Assembly (NCBI RefSeq): GCF_014192645.1
Contig: NZ_JACHYE010000016.1
Location: forward strand, 23,830 to 87,829
DNA from: Herbaspirillum sp. Sphag64
Lineage (GTDB): Bacteria > Pseudomonadota > Gammaproteobacteria > Burkholderiales > Burkholderiaceae_D
DNA: 64,000 nucleotides
Direction: 5' to 3'
Positions 56,297-63,919 of the stretch are shown here, piece after piece (within the stretch, counting starts at the first letter, position 1; every line of letters begins with the position of its first letter). The position numbers and the translations under genes were made by a program. The notes under the pieces are model-generated. The model was not told the origin of the DNA, made no database searches, and saw only the letters and a program-made list of their open reading frames with translations.

Positions 56297-57103
56297 TCAG
56301 TGCAGGTGCGGATTTGATAACAGGTGAATATCACCGTACCAGGCTTCTACTTGTTCCTCGGTATTGTCGGTATCGGTCAACACGCCAATCGCGATCAGCC
56401 GTCCTGGCTCCTCGCCAAATACCTTGATGTAATCATTGACGATATTGCGCTCATAAGTGACCCATTTACCAACATTGTTCGGGCCACTTTCAGCAACGAG
56501 CATCTGTATGCGTCCGGTTCGTGTATTCGGAATCACGGTCTCTTCAGGAGCCTTGTTTTCCCAGATGTACATCAGCGTGGCATAAGGGAATTCGTGTCCG
56601 GACACCAGTTTGGCAGTATCAAACAGGATGCTATCCATAAAGGACAGCTTGCTCTTGTCTCCATCGAAAGCCAGCACAATACGCACTGGTGAATCTTCAG
56701 TCTCACGTTGCGTATTGTCGGCGGTCTTGATCAGGCTGGCGGCTTTCCAGCTCCAGCTCAGCCAGGGCTGTTGTCGGGGATCAATATTGACAGGATGGCG
56801 CAATCCAGATGATGCCTTGTCAGCATAGGCATGCAGTACCGTACGCTGGAGTGCCGGATCTTCGACCAGATTGTATTGCGTCGCGGGTTTCTTGCGCATC
56901 AGGATCAGCGGCTCCCATCCGGACGGCAATCCATGCGCAGGATTAGTGGAAAACAATGCCAGTGGCTGTTCCTTCACAACCGGTTGTGCAACGCTGGCAA
57001 CCGGTTGCGGCATCGATGTGCATGCCGTGAGCAGCAGCAACGCAGTTAGGGAGATCCATTTTTTCAGTTCAACTCGGAGAAGTTGCTTGGTACTTGACGT
57101 CAT
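56297..57103 (-). CDS. DUF3047 lipoprotein
   Basis: Protein of unknown function, 268 residues from the ATG at 57103. A lipoprotein signal with lipobox LLLTAC puts the lipidated Cys at about residue 28. The mature part has the DUF3047 pattern with PWLSWSWKA, RIVLAFDGDKS and NDYIKVFGEEPG followed by a Glu/Asp-rich tail. Such proteins are thought to be periplasmic and jelly-roll-like, but no activity is established. It lies 40 bp downstream of the LysR gene on the same strand, possibly cotranscribed. Confidence 0.82.
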   Translation of the reverse strand: MTSSTKQLLRVELKKWISLTALLLLTACTSMPQPVASVAQPVVKEQPLALFSTNPAHGLPSGWEPLILMRKKPATQYNLVEDPALQRTVLHAYADKASSGLRHPVNIDPRQQPWLSWSWKAASLIKTADNTQRETEDSPVRIVLAFDGDKSKLSFMDSILFDTAKLVSGHEFPYATLMYIWENKAPEETVIPNTRTGRIQMLVAESGPNNVGKWVTYERNIVNDYIKVFGEEPGRLIAIGVLTDTDNTEEQVEAWYGDIHLLSNPHLH

Positions 57104-57142
57104 ACAAATGACTTTCTTGGTACAAGAATACGCGATCAAAGA

Positions 57143-58117
57143 TCAGCGCTGTTGATGCAGAATATGGATAAACATTTTTGCTATGGAGGATAGCGTGGCG
57201 TTTTTCCGGGTCACTATGCCATAGGGCTCGACACAGGTTTTGAGCGCAACCGGCAAGATGCGCAACATTCCTTTGGCAGCAAAGAAGTCGGCATTATCAC
57301 GCGGCATCACCGCAACCATTCCCGATTGCGCGAGTAAAGTCACCGTCATGAACGACGAGGCGGTTTCAATCGCATTGCCAGGAATCCGTAGTCCTTCTAA
57401 CTTGAACTCGTGCTCGATCCATACCCGCATCGGCAAATTGCTGGAATACAGTATCCATGGCGCATGCAACAGATCGTGCAGACTGACCTTCTGGGCTTGC
57501 GCCAGAGGATGATCAACGCCGGCCACAATGCACATAGCCTCATCCCATAGCATGTCGATCTGATAGATCTGCGGCTGGGGACTGACCATTGAGCGCCCAA
57601 TCATCAATTCGATGCGCCCCTGATCCAGCAAGGCTAGCTGCCGAGCGCTGCTATCCTCCACAATTTCGATCGAGACCTCGGGCTGCACCACGTGCAGGCG
57701 AGCAAGTGCACGAGCAACCAGCGACGCGGCACCGGCAATTGTACCGATTGCGAGCCGCGCGCCTTGCCCTGTGAGCATCCCTTGCAATTCGTGGTGCAAG
57801 TTACTGACATCACTTTGAATCACTCGCGCATAACGGATCACACAACGTCCTAACTCGGTCGCTTCGATTCCCCGCGAAGAACGATCAAAGAGGATCAAGC
57901 CGAGGGCATCCTCAACTTCATGCAACGCCTTGGTGGCTGCCGGCTGGGTCATGTGCATGACTTCTGCGGCCTTGTGCAAAGAGCCCTGCTCGTCGAGTGC
58001 AGTCAGCAGGGCCAGTTGCTTGAGGCGAAGCCGGCCAAGAATGGCGGCCACCGATGGCAATGCCACCTGCGCTTGCTGCAAATGGTTATCACCCGATGAA
58101 ATAAGCTCATTAGACAT
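57143..58117 (-). CDS. LysR-family regulator, GbpR-like
   Basis: Transcription factor of 324 residues. The N-terminal region RLRLKQLALLTALDEQGSLHKAAEVMHMTQPAATKALHEVE (seen in parts) is typical of the GbpR/galactose-binding-protein-regulator group that controls sugar and sugar-acid genes. It is divergent from the XylX-like gene, with a 200-bp gap containing a palindromic TGTAC site. A GTG one codon earlier (58120) is an alternative start. Control of the adjacent sugar-acid module is a reasonable inference. Confidence 0.87.
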   Translation of the reverse strand: MSNELISSGDNHLQQAQVALPSVAAILGRLRLKQLALLTALDEQGSLHKAAEVMHMTQPAATKALHEVEDALGLILFDRSSRGIEATELGRCVIRYARVIQSDVSNLHHELQGMLTGQGARLAIGTIAGAASLVARALARLHVVQPEVSIEIVEDSSARQLALLDQGRIELMIGRSMVSPQPQIYQIDMLWDEAMCIVAGVDHPLAQAQKVSLHDLLHAPWILYSSNLPMRVWIEHEFKLEGLRIPGNAIETASSFMTVTLLAQSGMVAVMPRDNADFFAAKGMLRILPVALKTCVEPYGIVTRKNATLSSIAKMFIHILHQQR

Positions 58118-58212
58118 CACAAAAGAAGCCTCTTATAGTCAAAACACAAGACACTAATGCTAACGCATCCATACCCATGCGTATGCAAATAATGTACAGG
58201 AGACTAGCAATG

Positions 58213-58270
58213 GCCAGGATGAATTCGCTCCCTGGCATATCGATTTGTACACCTGAGCCATTGTGTACAA
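58213..58270. promoter_or_regulatory. Palindromic sites between the LysR gene and the XylX-like gene
   Basis: Two inverted repeats: GCCAGG / CCTGGC (58213-58236, 12-bp spacer) and TTGTACAC / GTGTACAA (58245-58252 and 58263-58270, 10-bp spacer). Each half of the second contains TGTACA. A further ATGTACA lies near 58191. The second repeat ends about 50 bp before the XylX-like ATG, suitable for a regulator site. Confidence 0.5.
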
Positions 58271-58318
58271 GGCAGTTCCCTGTGATAACAAGATCCACTT
58301 CTACCTTCGGAGCAAAAT

Positions 58319-59491
58319 ATGACATCAGTAGTCAGTCAATTTGATTTCTTGCCGTACGATCATGAACACGCATTGCTGATCGGACGCATCTGGCAGCCCG
58401 AGCTGGGCCCCGTGCTAGTTTGCATCCGAGGTGACGGCGTCTATGACCTGAGCGCGATTGCGGCAACCTCAAGTCAATTGTTCGAATTGGAAGCACCTGC
58501 AGCCGCGATCCGGCAAACAACGCTGCCCTACCTGACGTCGCTTGATACATTGCTGAGCAATGCGGCTGTTGCCACACGCGACCTGTCACAACCCTGGCTG
58601 CTGGCGCCAATTGATCTTCAGGCAGTCAAGGCAAGCGGTGTCACCTTTGTCGCCAGCATGCTGGAACGTGTTATCGAAGAGCAGGCACGCGGTGACGCTG
58701 GAAAAGCGGAAGCAATCCGGGCGGCAATCACTGCCGTCATCGGAGACAATTTATCGAACGTGATTCCAGGCTCTGAAGCCGCAGCGACGCTCAAACAAGT
58801 ATTACTGGCACAGGGTGTCTGGTCACAGTATCTGGAAGTGGGAATCGGACCAGACGCGGAGATTTTCACCAAAGCGCAGGTACTTTCTGCCGTGGGGCTT
58901 GGCGATGAAGTGGGTATTCATCCCAAGTCCGCGTGGAATAATCCTGAGCCAGAGATCGTTCTGGTCATCAACAGTCGCGGTGCCGTAATTGGAGCAACGC
59001 TGGGCAATGATGTCAATCTGCGCGATTTTGAAGGCCGTAGCGCCCTACTGCTTGGCAAAGCCAAGGATAACAATGCCTCATGCGCCGTGGGTCCGTTCAT
59101 TCGCCTCTTCGATAGCAAATTCTCGATGGAGGATGTGCGACGTGCCGAGCTATCAATGCAGGTTGACGGGAAGGAAGGATTCTCGCTCAAAGGGAGCAGT
59201 TCGATGTCAATGATCAGTCGCGATCCGCTTGAGTTGGTCAAGCATGCCATTGGACCTCATCATCAGTACCCGGATGGCTTGGTCCTTTTTCTCGGCACCA
59301 TGTTTGCCCCGACTCAGGATCGCCTCGGGCCGGGCCAGGGATTTACGCATTTGGTCGGCGATATCGTCACGATCAAGACACCCGCCCTTGGTTGCCTGGT
59401 GAATACGGTCAATTTTACCGATCAGATTGCACCGTGGACTTTTGGCATTACCGCCTTGCTCAAGAATCTCGCGCAACGCCAACTTTCCTAA
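58319..59491 (+). CDS. FAH-family sugar-acid dehydratase (XylX-like)
   Basis: Fumarylacetoacetase-fold enzyme of 390 residues. It closely recalls Caulobacter XylX and related 2-keto-3-deoxy-pentonate dehydratases in length and in wording: ERVIEEQARGDAGKA, QYLEVGIGPDAEIFTKAQVL, NNPEPEIVLV (Mg-binding Glu pair), GNDVNLRDFEGRSALLLGKAKDN and FLGTMFAPTQDR. Such enzymes convert 2-keto-3-deoxy-xylonate or -arabinonate to 2-oxoglutarate semialdehyde. GGAG precedes the ATG. It heads a plus-strand module with an SDR and a lactonase. Confidence 0.85.
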   Translation: MTSVVSQFDFLPYDHEHALLIGRIWQPELGPVLVCIRGDGVYDLSAIAATSSQLFELEAPAAAIRQTTLPYLTSLDTLLSNAAVATRDLSQPWLLAPIDLQAVKASGVTFVASMLERVIEEQARGDAGKAEAIRAAITAVIGDNLSNVIPGSEAAATLKQVLLAQGVWSQYLEVGIGPDAEIFTKAQVLSAVGLGDEVGIHPKSAWNNPEPEIVLVINSRGAVIGATLGNDVNLRDFEGRSALLLGKAKDNNASCAVGPFIRLFDSKFSMEDVRRAELSMQVDGKEGFSLKGSSSMSMISRDPLELVKHAIGPHHQYPDGLVLFLGTMFAPTQDRLGPGQGFTHLVGDIVTIKTPALGCLVNTVNFTDQIAPWTFGITALLKNLAQRQLS

Positions 59492-59522
59492 ATTTCGTAC
59501 ACTTCGTGAAGGAACCTACGCT

Positions 59523-60278
59523 ATGACCAATTCTTCTGGCCGCCTCTCCAGCAAAGTCGTGTTAATCACTGCCGCTGCGCAAGGAATTGGCCGCGCTGCA
59601 GCAGAGCTGTTTGCGCGGGAAGGTGCGCGTGTCATTGCTACCGACATCAACCCCGATCATCTCGCAAGCCTTGAAGGCGTGCAATGTAAGGTACTCGATG
59701 TCACCGATGCCGCTGCAATCAATAAGCTGGTTGCTGAAATTGGCAACATTGATGTGTTGTTCAACTGTGCGGGCTATGTGCATGCTGGTAGCATTCTTGA
59801 GTGTGACGACAAGGCTTGGGACGTCTCTTTCAATGTGAATGCGCGGTCCATGTTCCATACTATCCGAGCCGTATTACCGGGCATGCTGGCCAAGAAATCC
59901 GGTTCAATCGTGAACATGGCTTCTGCGGCATCCAGTGTGAAAGGGGTGGCGAACCGATTCGCCTACGGTGCAAGCAAAGCAGCCGTAATCGGACTGACGA
60001 GGTCCGTGGCGGCCGACTTTGTTTCTCAAGGAATTCGATGCAATGCCATCTGTCCGGGGACCATAGAATCGCCGTCACTGCATCAGCGAATTGCTGCACA
60101 GGCAAGTGAAAGCGGCAAGAGTGAAGACGACGTGCGGCGAGGGTTCGTTGCTCGGCAACCAATGGGCCGAATAGGCAGGGCTCAGGAGGTTGCGGCGCTG
60201 GCGCTGTATCTTGCCTCGGATGAATCATCCTTCACTACTGGTGCGATTCACATGATCGATGGTGGCTGGTCGAACTAA
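59523..60278 (+). CDS. Short-chain dehydrogenase (2-keto-3-deoxy-L-fuconate dehydrogenase-like)
   Basis: NAD-dependent SDR of 251 residues from the ATG at 59523 (AAGGA ahead). Cofactor motif TAAAQGIGRAA, NCAG, catalytic Ser in NMASAASSVKG and YGASK, and C-terminal FTTGAIHMIDGGWS. The sequence is close to the DHRS6/BDH2 and bacterial L-2-keto-3-deoxyfuconate dehydrogenase group (TAAAQGIG, ASSVKGVANR, ICPGTIESPS). It follows the XylX-like gene by 31 bp. Confidence 0.87.
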   Translation: MTNSSGRLSSKVVLITAAAQGIGRAAAELFAREGARVIATDINPDHLASLEGVQCKVLDVTDAAAINKLVAEIGNIDVLFNCAGYVHAGSILECDDKAWDVSFNVNARSMFHTIRAVLPGMLAKKSGSIVNMASAASSVKGVANRFAYGASKAAVIGLTRSVAADFVSQGIRCNAICPGTIESPSLHQRIAAQASESGKSEDDVRRGFVARQPMGRIGRAQEVAALALYLASDESSFTTGAIHMIDGGWSN

Positions 60279-60314
60279 CCCAGCGACGTAACATACGCAG
60301 TACAGCAATGTAGT

Positions 60315-60506
60315 TTGCTACATAGAGAAAATGAAATTGGTGTCAGATTATTGTTACATCGATCCTTGGCTAAGCGATTCGAGAATCTTCTCAGTGTCGT
60401 ACGGAATTTTCAGAATAAGCACATTGTTCTGGTTGGCGGAATAGGCATAATACTGACTCTAAGCCCCCTTTTTTTGGTGGGCTACTTTCTGTCAGATGGG
60501 ACATAG
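60315..60506 (+). other. Small frame with one hydrophobic segment ahead of the lactonase gene
   Basis: A TTG-started frame of 63 codons that ends 3 bp before the lactonase ATG. The last third is a hydrophobic helix (VLVGGIGIILTLSPLFLVGYF). It could be a small membrane protein, or the remains of the C-terminus of a transporter deleted from the module. There is no Shine-Dalgarno at the TTG. Confidence 0.25.
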
Positions 60507-60509
60507 CGT

Positions 60510-61403
60510 ATGACTAACGGTGATTTTCAAGTCGCCTTCGACCAACCGATGCAATTGGGCGAATGTCCTTTGTGGCATCCTGCTGAAGGGGCTGTATATT
60601 GGATCGATATTCCTGGACAAGCTGTACACCGATTACATGAAGCAAGCAAACATCATAGGGCCTGGGAGTTGCCTGGTGAACCCGGCTGTATCGCCATTCA
60701 TGAAAATGGCGGCTTGGTAGTAGCGCTGCGACAAGGCTTGATGCATCTGGACACCAATGCGGGCACTCTTTCGCCGATCACACCGGCTCCTTACGACACA
60801 AGCAAGCTTCGCTTCAATGATGGTCGTTGCGACGCAGCAGGTCGCCTCTGGACAGGCACCATCTACGAGCCGAAGGATCGCGAAGCAGCAAGCCTGTATT
60901 GCTTCGCACGTGGAATGCTGCGCGATGCCGAGCATCCAGTCACGACCTCAAATGGCGTTGCTTTCAATCGGGATCAGACGCTTCTGTATCACGCCAATAC
61001 CCCCGCGCACAGGATCGATGTCTATGACTTTGACTTGAGTAGTGGGATGACGCGCAACAAACGCTTGTTCCATGCCTTCGACAATGACAAGACTGCACCC
61101 GATTACGGCGGTCGCCCAGACGGGGCTGCAGTCGACAGCGAAGATGCGTATTGGTGTGCCATGTTTGAGGGCAGCCGGATTGTCCGCTTATCGACCAGCG
61201 GCGAAATTCTGCAGTCCATACAGGTACCCGCTCGCTGTCCGACAATGATTGCCTTCGGAGGAGAAGACTTGCGAACGCTGTACATTACCAGTGGTCGAAA
61301 AGGACGTAGTGAAGCCGAGCTTGCTCAATACCCTCTTTCCGGTTACCTACTATCGATACGCATCGATGTGCCTGGACTTATTGAGTATTCCTACAAAAGC
61401 TGA
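60510..61403 (+). CDS. SMP-30/gluconolactonase family sugar lactonase
   Basis: Six-bladed propeller lactonase of 297 residues. Metal-site residues are in LGECPLWHPAEG, the KLRFNDGRCDAAGRLWTGT segment, TSNGVAFN and YGGRPDGAAVDSEDAYW. It resembles L-arabinono- or L-fucono-lactonases, which open aldonolactones before dehydration. With the XylX-like dehydratase and the SDR it suggests oxidative (non-phosphorylating) sugar degradation. The dehydratase and aldose dehydrogenase of such a route are not in the window. Confidence 0.88.
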   Translation: MTNGDFQVAFDQPMQLGECPLWHPAEGAVYWIDIPGQAVHRLHEASKHHRAWELPGEPGCIAIHENGGLVVALRQGLMHLDTNAGTLSPITPAPYDTSKLRFNDGRCDAAGRLWTGTIYEPKDREAASLYCFARGMLRDAEHPVTTSNGVAFNRDQTLLYHANTPAHRIDVYDFDLSSGMTRNKRLFHAFDNDKTAPDYGGRPDGAAVDSEDAYWCAMFEGSRIVRLSTSGEILQSIQVPARCPTMIAFGGEDLRTLYITSGRKGRSEAELAQYPLSGYLLSIRIDVPGLIEYSYKS

Positions 61404-61528
61404 GTAGACACATTACTCCTGTGGGTGTTCTGTTTCATCGAAATAAAATATGCACCGCAGTATTGATATGTTGATAAAACCATATCGGCTAGGTGGTTAC
61501 ATACAACGAATCGGGAGTATTTACAGGG

Positions 61529-61541
61529 TGCGTCCGACGCA
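61529..61541. repeat. Perfect 13-bp palindrome upstream of pagL
   Basis: TGCGTC-C-GACGCA, about 70 bp upstream of the pagL promoter candidate. A regulator site is possible. Confidence 0.35.
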
Positions 61542-61609
61542 GTTTGTTTCGATATGAGAAAATAACGAATGGTTTATTTTTTGGCAAATCTGGGCGTTGT
61601 TTCAGATAC

Positions 61610-61637
61610 TTGTGGCCATAAATACTTGGTTTATATT
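61610..61637 (+). promoter_or_regulatory. Sigma-70 promoter candidate for pagL
   Basis: TTGTGG (61610-61615) and TATATT (61632-61637) with a 16-bp spacer, 24 bp ahead of the pagL ATG. The region is AT-rich compared with the rest of the window. Confidence 0.45.
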
Positions 61638-61661
61638 TAACGCGTATATCATCGTAAATCT

Positions 61662-62210
61662 ATGTTACTTACAAAAAACACTCTCAAATTTGCACTCGCA
61701 GCTCTGGCATTGGTCGGTCTGCACTCACCGAGTTATGCTGTAGACTCGACCTCAGTTGAAGTCGGTGGCGGTGAGAAAGTGCAGCTCTTGCGCCTAGGTG
61801 CGCAATGGGACTGGAAGAACGTCGCGTGGTGGCAATCAAATGGTACGCATATTGGTGGTTACTGGGATTTATCCGTTGCTGAATGGCAAGAAAATAAATA
61901 TAACGATACAGATAGCCAGAGACGTTTCACTAATATCGGCTTTACGCCGGTTTTTCGCTTCCAACGCGATGACAAGCGTGGTTTTTACGTAGAAGGTGGT
62001 GTTGGCGTAAATCTCTTCTCAGAACTGTATAACAATAATGGCAAGCAATTATCGACCGCCTTTCAATTTGGCGACCATATCGGTGGTGGTTATGTATTCG
62101 CCAATGGTGTCGATGTGGGCATCAAGTTGCAGCACTTTTCCAACGGCGGGATTAAAGAACCAAATGGTGGTCAGAATTTTGCAGTCTTGAAAGTCGGTTA
62201 TCACTTCTGA
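61662..62210 (+). CDS. pagL: Lipid A 3-O-deacylase PagL-like outer-membrane protein
   Basis: Outer-membrane beta-barrel of 182 residues. PagL removes the 3-O acyl chain of lipid A and weakens immune recognition. A signal peptide ends near SYA|VD (about residue 26), amphipathic strands follow, and the protein ends in the outer-membrane signature GYHF. The active-site motif QHFSNGGIKEPNGGQNF has His158 and Ser160. The acidic third residue of the known triad is not evident: Gln171 and Asn172 occupy the expected place. The gene is more AT-rich than its neighbours, suggesting recent acquisition. A 14-bp terminator follows. Confidence 0.8.
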   Translation: MLLTKNTLKFALAALALVGLHSPSYAVDSTSVEVGGGEKVQLLRLGAQWDWKNVAWWQSNGTHIGGYWDLSVAEWQENKYNDTDSQRRFTNIGFTPVFRFQRDDKRGFYVEGGVGVNLFSELYNNNGKQLSTAFQFGDHIGGGYVFANGVDVGIKLQHFSNGGIKEPNGGQNFAVLKVGYHF

Positions 62211-62250
62211 TAATTCGGAGCGCATGAATAAAAAACCGGCTATATGTCGT

Positions 62251-62286
62251 AATGCCGTTCAGTTAAAACTGAACGGCATTTTTGTT
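62251..62286 (+). terminator. Intrinsic terminator after pagL
   Basis: Perfect 14-bp arms (AATGCCGTTCAGTT and its complement) around a very short AA centre, followed by TTTTTG. Confidence 0.87.
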
Positions 62287-62364
62287 TGAGTAGTTATAAA
62301 CGTGGGGCGAGGCTGTTAACCTGCGTCTCTATGTTTGATGACGCGATTTGACTCTAGCCCAAAA

Positions 62365-63265
62365 TCAGTACCGGTCCAAAGTGGAAATTTCAGGCTCTTC
62401 AGGGGTGGCCGTATCGGCCGGGATGACGCGTTGGCGGGCGAATTCCGTAGGTATCATCCATTGCAATGTGAAGTGAGGGCGAGCCTCGTTATAGTACTCG
62501 CGCCACTCCTTCATTTTGCACGGTGCATCGTCCAGTGACAAGAACCAATGTGCATTGAGACACTCCTCGCGGAAGCGCCGCTTGACCGACTCTTTCTTTG
62601 CGTTATCGGTTGATGTGCCAGGATGTGAAAATCAATTTCCACGCCGTTTTCTATGCCCATTTGTCGAGTGCTTTCGATATGAACTCGCTGCCATTATCCG
62701 TCTTGATATAGCGCGGCAGCGGACGGTGCAGCGATAACCGTGTGAGTGCCGCCACGACATCCCATCCTTTTAATGAGCCATTAACCTCAATTGCCAGACA
62801 TTCTCTCGTGTAATTATCGACGATGGTCAGCGTGCTCAGACGACGACCATCAAACAATGCATCTGCAACAAAATCCATGCTCCAAATCTCATTGATTGTG
62901 CTGACAATCTGCTTTGGCTGACGTAGCCGGGCTGATTTGTTACGTCTTGGCCGCTTGTGCCGTAACGACAGCCCCATCTCTCGATAAATCCGCTCTACAC
63001 GTTTATGGTTGTCTTTCCAGCCCTCTCGACGCAGCATCACATAAACACGCGGTGATCCGTAATGTACCCGCACATTCGTGATTTCCTGGATCCGCATGGC
63101 CAGGCGCTCTGATCTCTGGCACGAGATTCATAGTGATAAACCGAGCGCGATAGCTTCAGTAGTGCACAGGTTTGCCGCTGACTTGCGCCGAAGCGCTGCA
63201 TCAAATCCGTGATGAGATCCCGGCGTCGGGAGGGCTTTATAGCTTTTCTGATAGGACGTCCTGCA
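62365..63265 (-). pseudogene. IS3-family transposase OrfB, broken by frameshifts
   Basis: DDE integrase-type transposase remnant. Reading from the 5' side: KAIKPSRRRDLITDL to ARDQSA in one frame, then a frameshift near 63100 to MRIQEITNVRVHYGSPRVYV and on through DFVADALFDGRRLST and KTDNGSEF (two of the DDE residues), which stops at 62651 after DKWA. The coding sense then continues in shifted frames (near 62650 and again near 62630) with STDNAKKES, RREE-type FREECLNAHWFLSL (carrying the catalytic Glu) and YYNEARPHFTLQW. At least three single-base shifts inactivate it. Confidence 0.85.
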
Positions 63266-63503
63266 GCATTGCCTTGTCCAGGGACAAGTCTGCAACCAGT
63301 CTTTTGAGCTTGCTGTTCTCTTCCTCAAGCTGCTTCAGCCGCCTTACCTCAGAGGGCCCTAAACCACCGAATTTCTTGCGCCAGTTGTAGAACGTCGCGT
63401 CCGAAATCCCCATCTTCCGGCACACTTCCTCAACCGGCGTTCCCAGTTCCGCCTGCTTGAGCGCGTAGGCAATTTGTTGTTCGGTAAATTTGCTTCTCTT
63501 CAC
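63237..63503 (-). CDS. IS3-family transposase OrfA
   Basis: Small helix-turn-helix protein of 88 residues (KRSKFTEQQIAYALKQAE, VEEVCRKMGISDATFYNWRKKFGG) with a C-terminal leucine-zipper-like segment. In an active element it is joined to OrfB by programmed frameshifting. It is intact here, but OrfB is not, so the element cannot move by itself. Confidence 0.92.
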   Translation of the reverse strand: MKRSKFTEQQIAYALKQAELGTPVEEVCRKMGISDATFYNWRKKFGGLGPSEVRRLKQLEEENSKLKRLVADLSLDKAMLQDVLSEKL

Positions 63504-63582
63504 GGCATGACTCCTTCGTTAAGGTCTTTATCATGCCGGATTTTTCTAATTTACAGCGGTACGGTTTTCTGGGAGAGGGTCA

Positions 63583-63892
63583 TTGCAATGTGAAGTGAGG
63601 GCGAGCCTCGTTATAGTACTCGCGCCACTCCTCAATTTTGCACGGTGCATCGATAACCGTGTGAGTGCCGCCACGACATCCCCTCCTTTTAATGAGCCAT
63701 TAACCTCAATTGCCAGACATCCTCTCGTGTAATTATCGACGATGGCCAGCGTGCTCAGACGACGACCATCAAACAATCCATCTGCAACAAAATCCATGCT
63801 CCAAATCTCATTGATTGTGCTGACAATTTGCTTTGGCTGGCGTAGCCGGGCTGATTTGTTACGTCTTGGCCGCTTGTGCCGTAACGACAGCT
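63583..63892 (-). mobile_element. Fragment of a second IS3-family copy with internal deletion
   Basis: From CATTGCAATG at 63581 the sequence matches copy 1 from 62457 almost base for base. It then jumps at about 63650 from the copy-1 position 62530 to 62733, losing about 203 bp, and continues to 63892 (equal to about 62975 in copy 1). The jump lies between the direct repeats ACGGTGCATCG and ACGGTGCAGCG. The frame at 63546-63797 (DFVADGLFDGRRLST to SLKGGDVVAAL) is a transposase remnant. Confidence 0.85.
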
Positions 63893-63919
63893 CTCCATCA
63901 GCACGGTCACTAACTTTAA

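Larger units (their letters stand above)
62349..63582 (-). mobile_element. IS3-family insertion sequence, decayed (copy 1)
   Basis: A 1234-bp element with imperfect terminal inverted repeats of about 33 bp. The left end TGACTCTAGCCCAAAA and the right end (read inward) TGACCCTCTCCCAGAA share TGAC, CCCA and a GTACCG box. It encodes orfA (63237-63503) and a broken orfB, the usual IS3 layout (IS407-like wording). No target duplication is recognisable; the right end runs straight into a fragment of a second copy. Confidence 0.85.
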
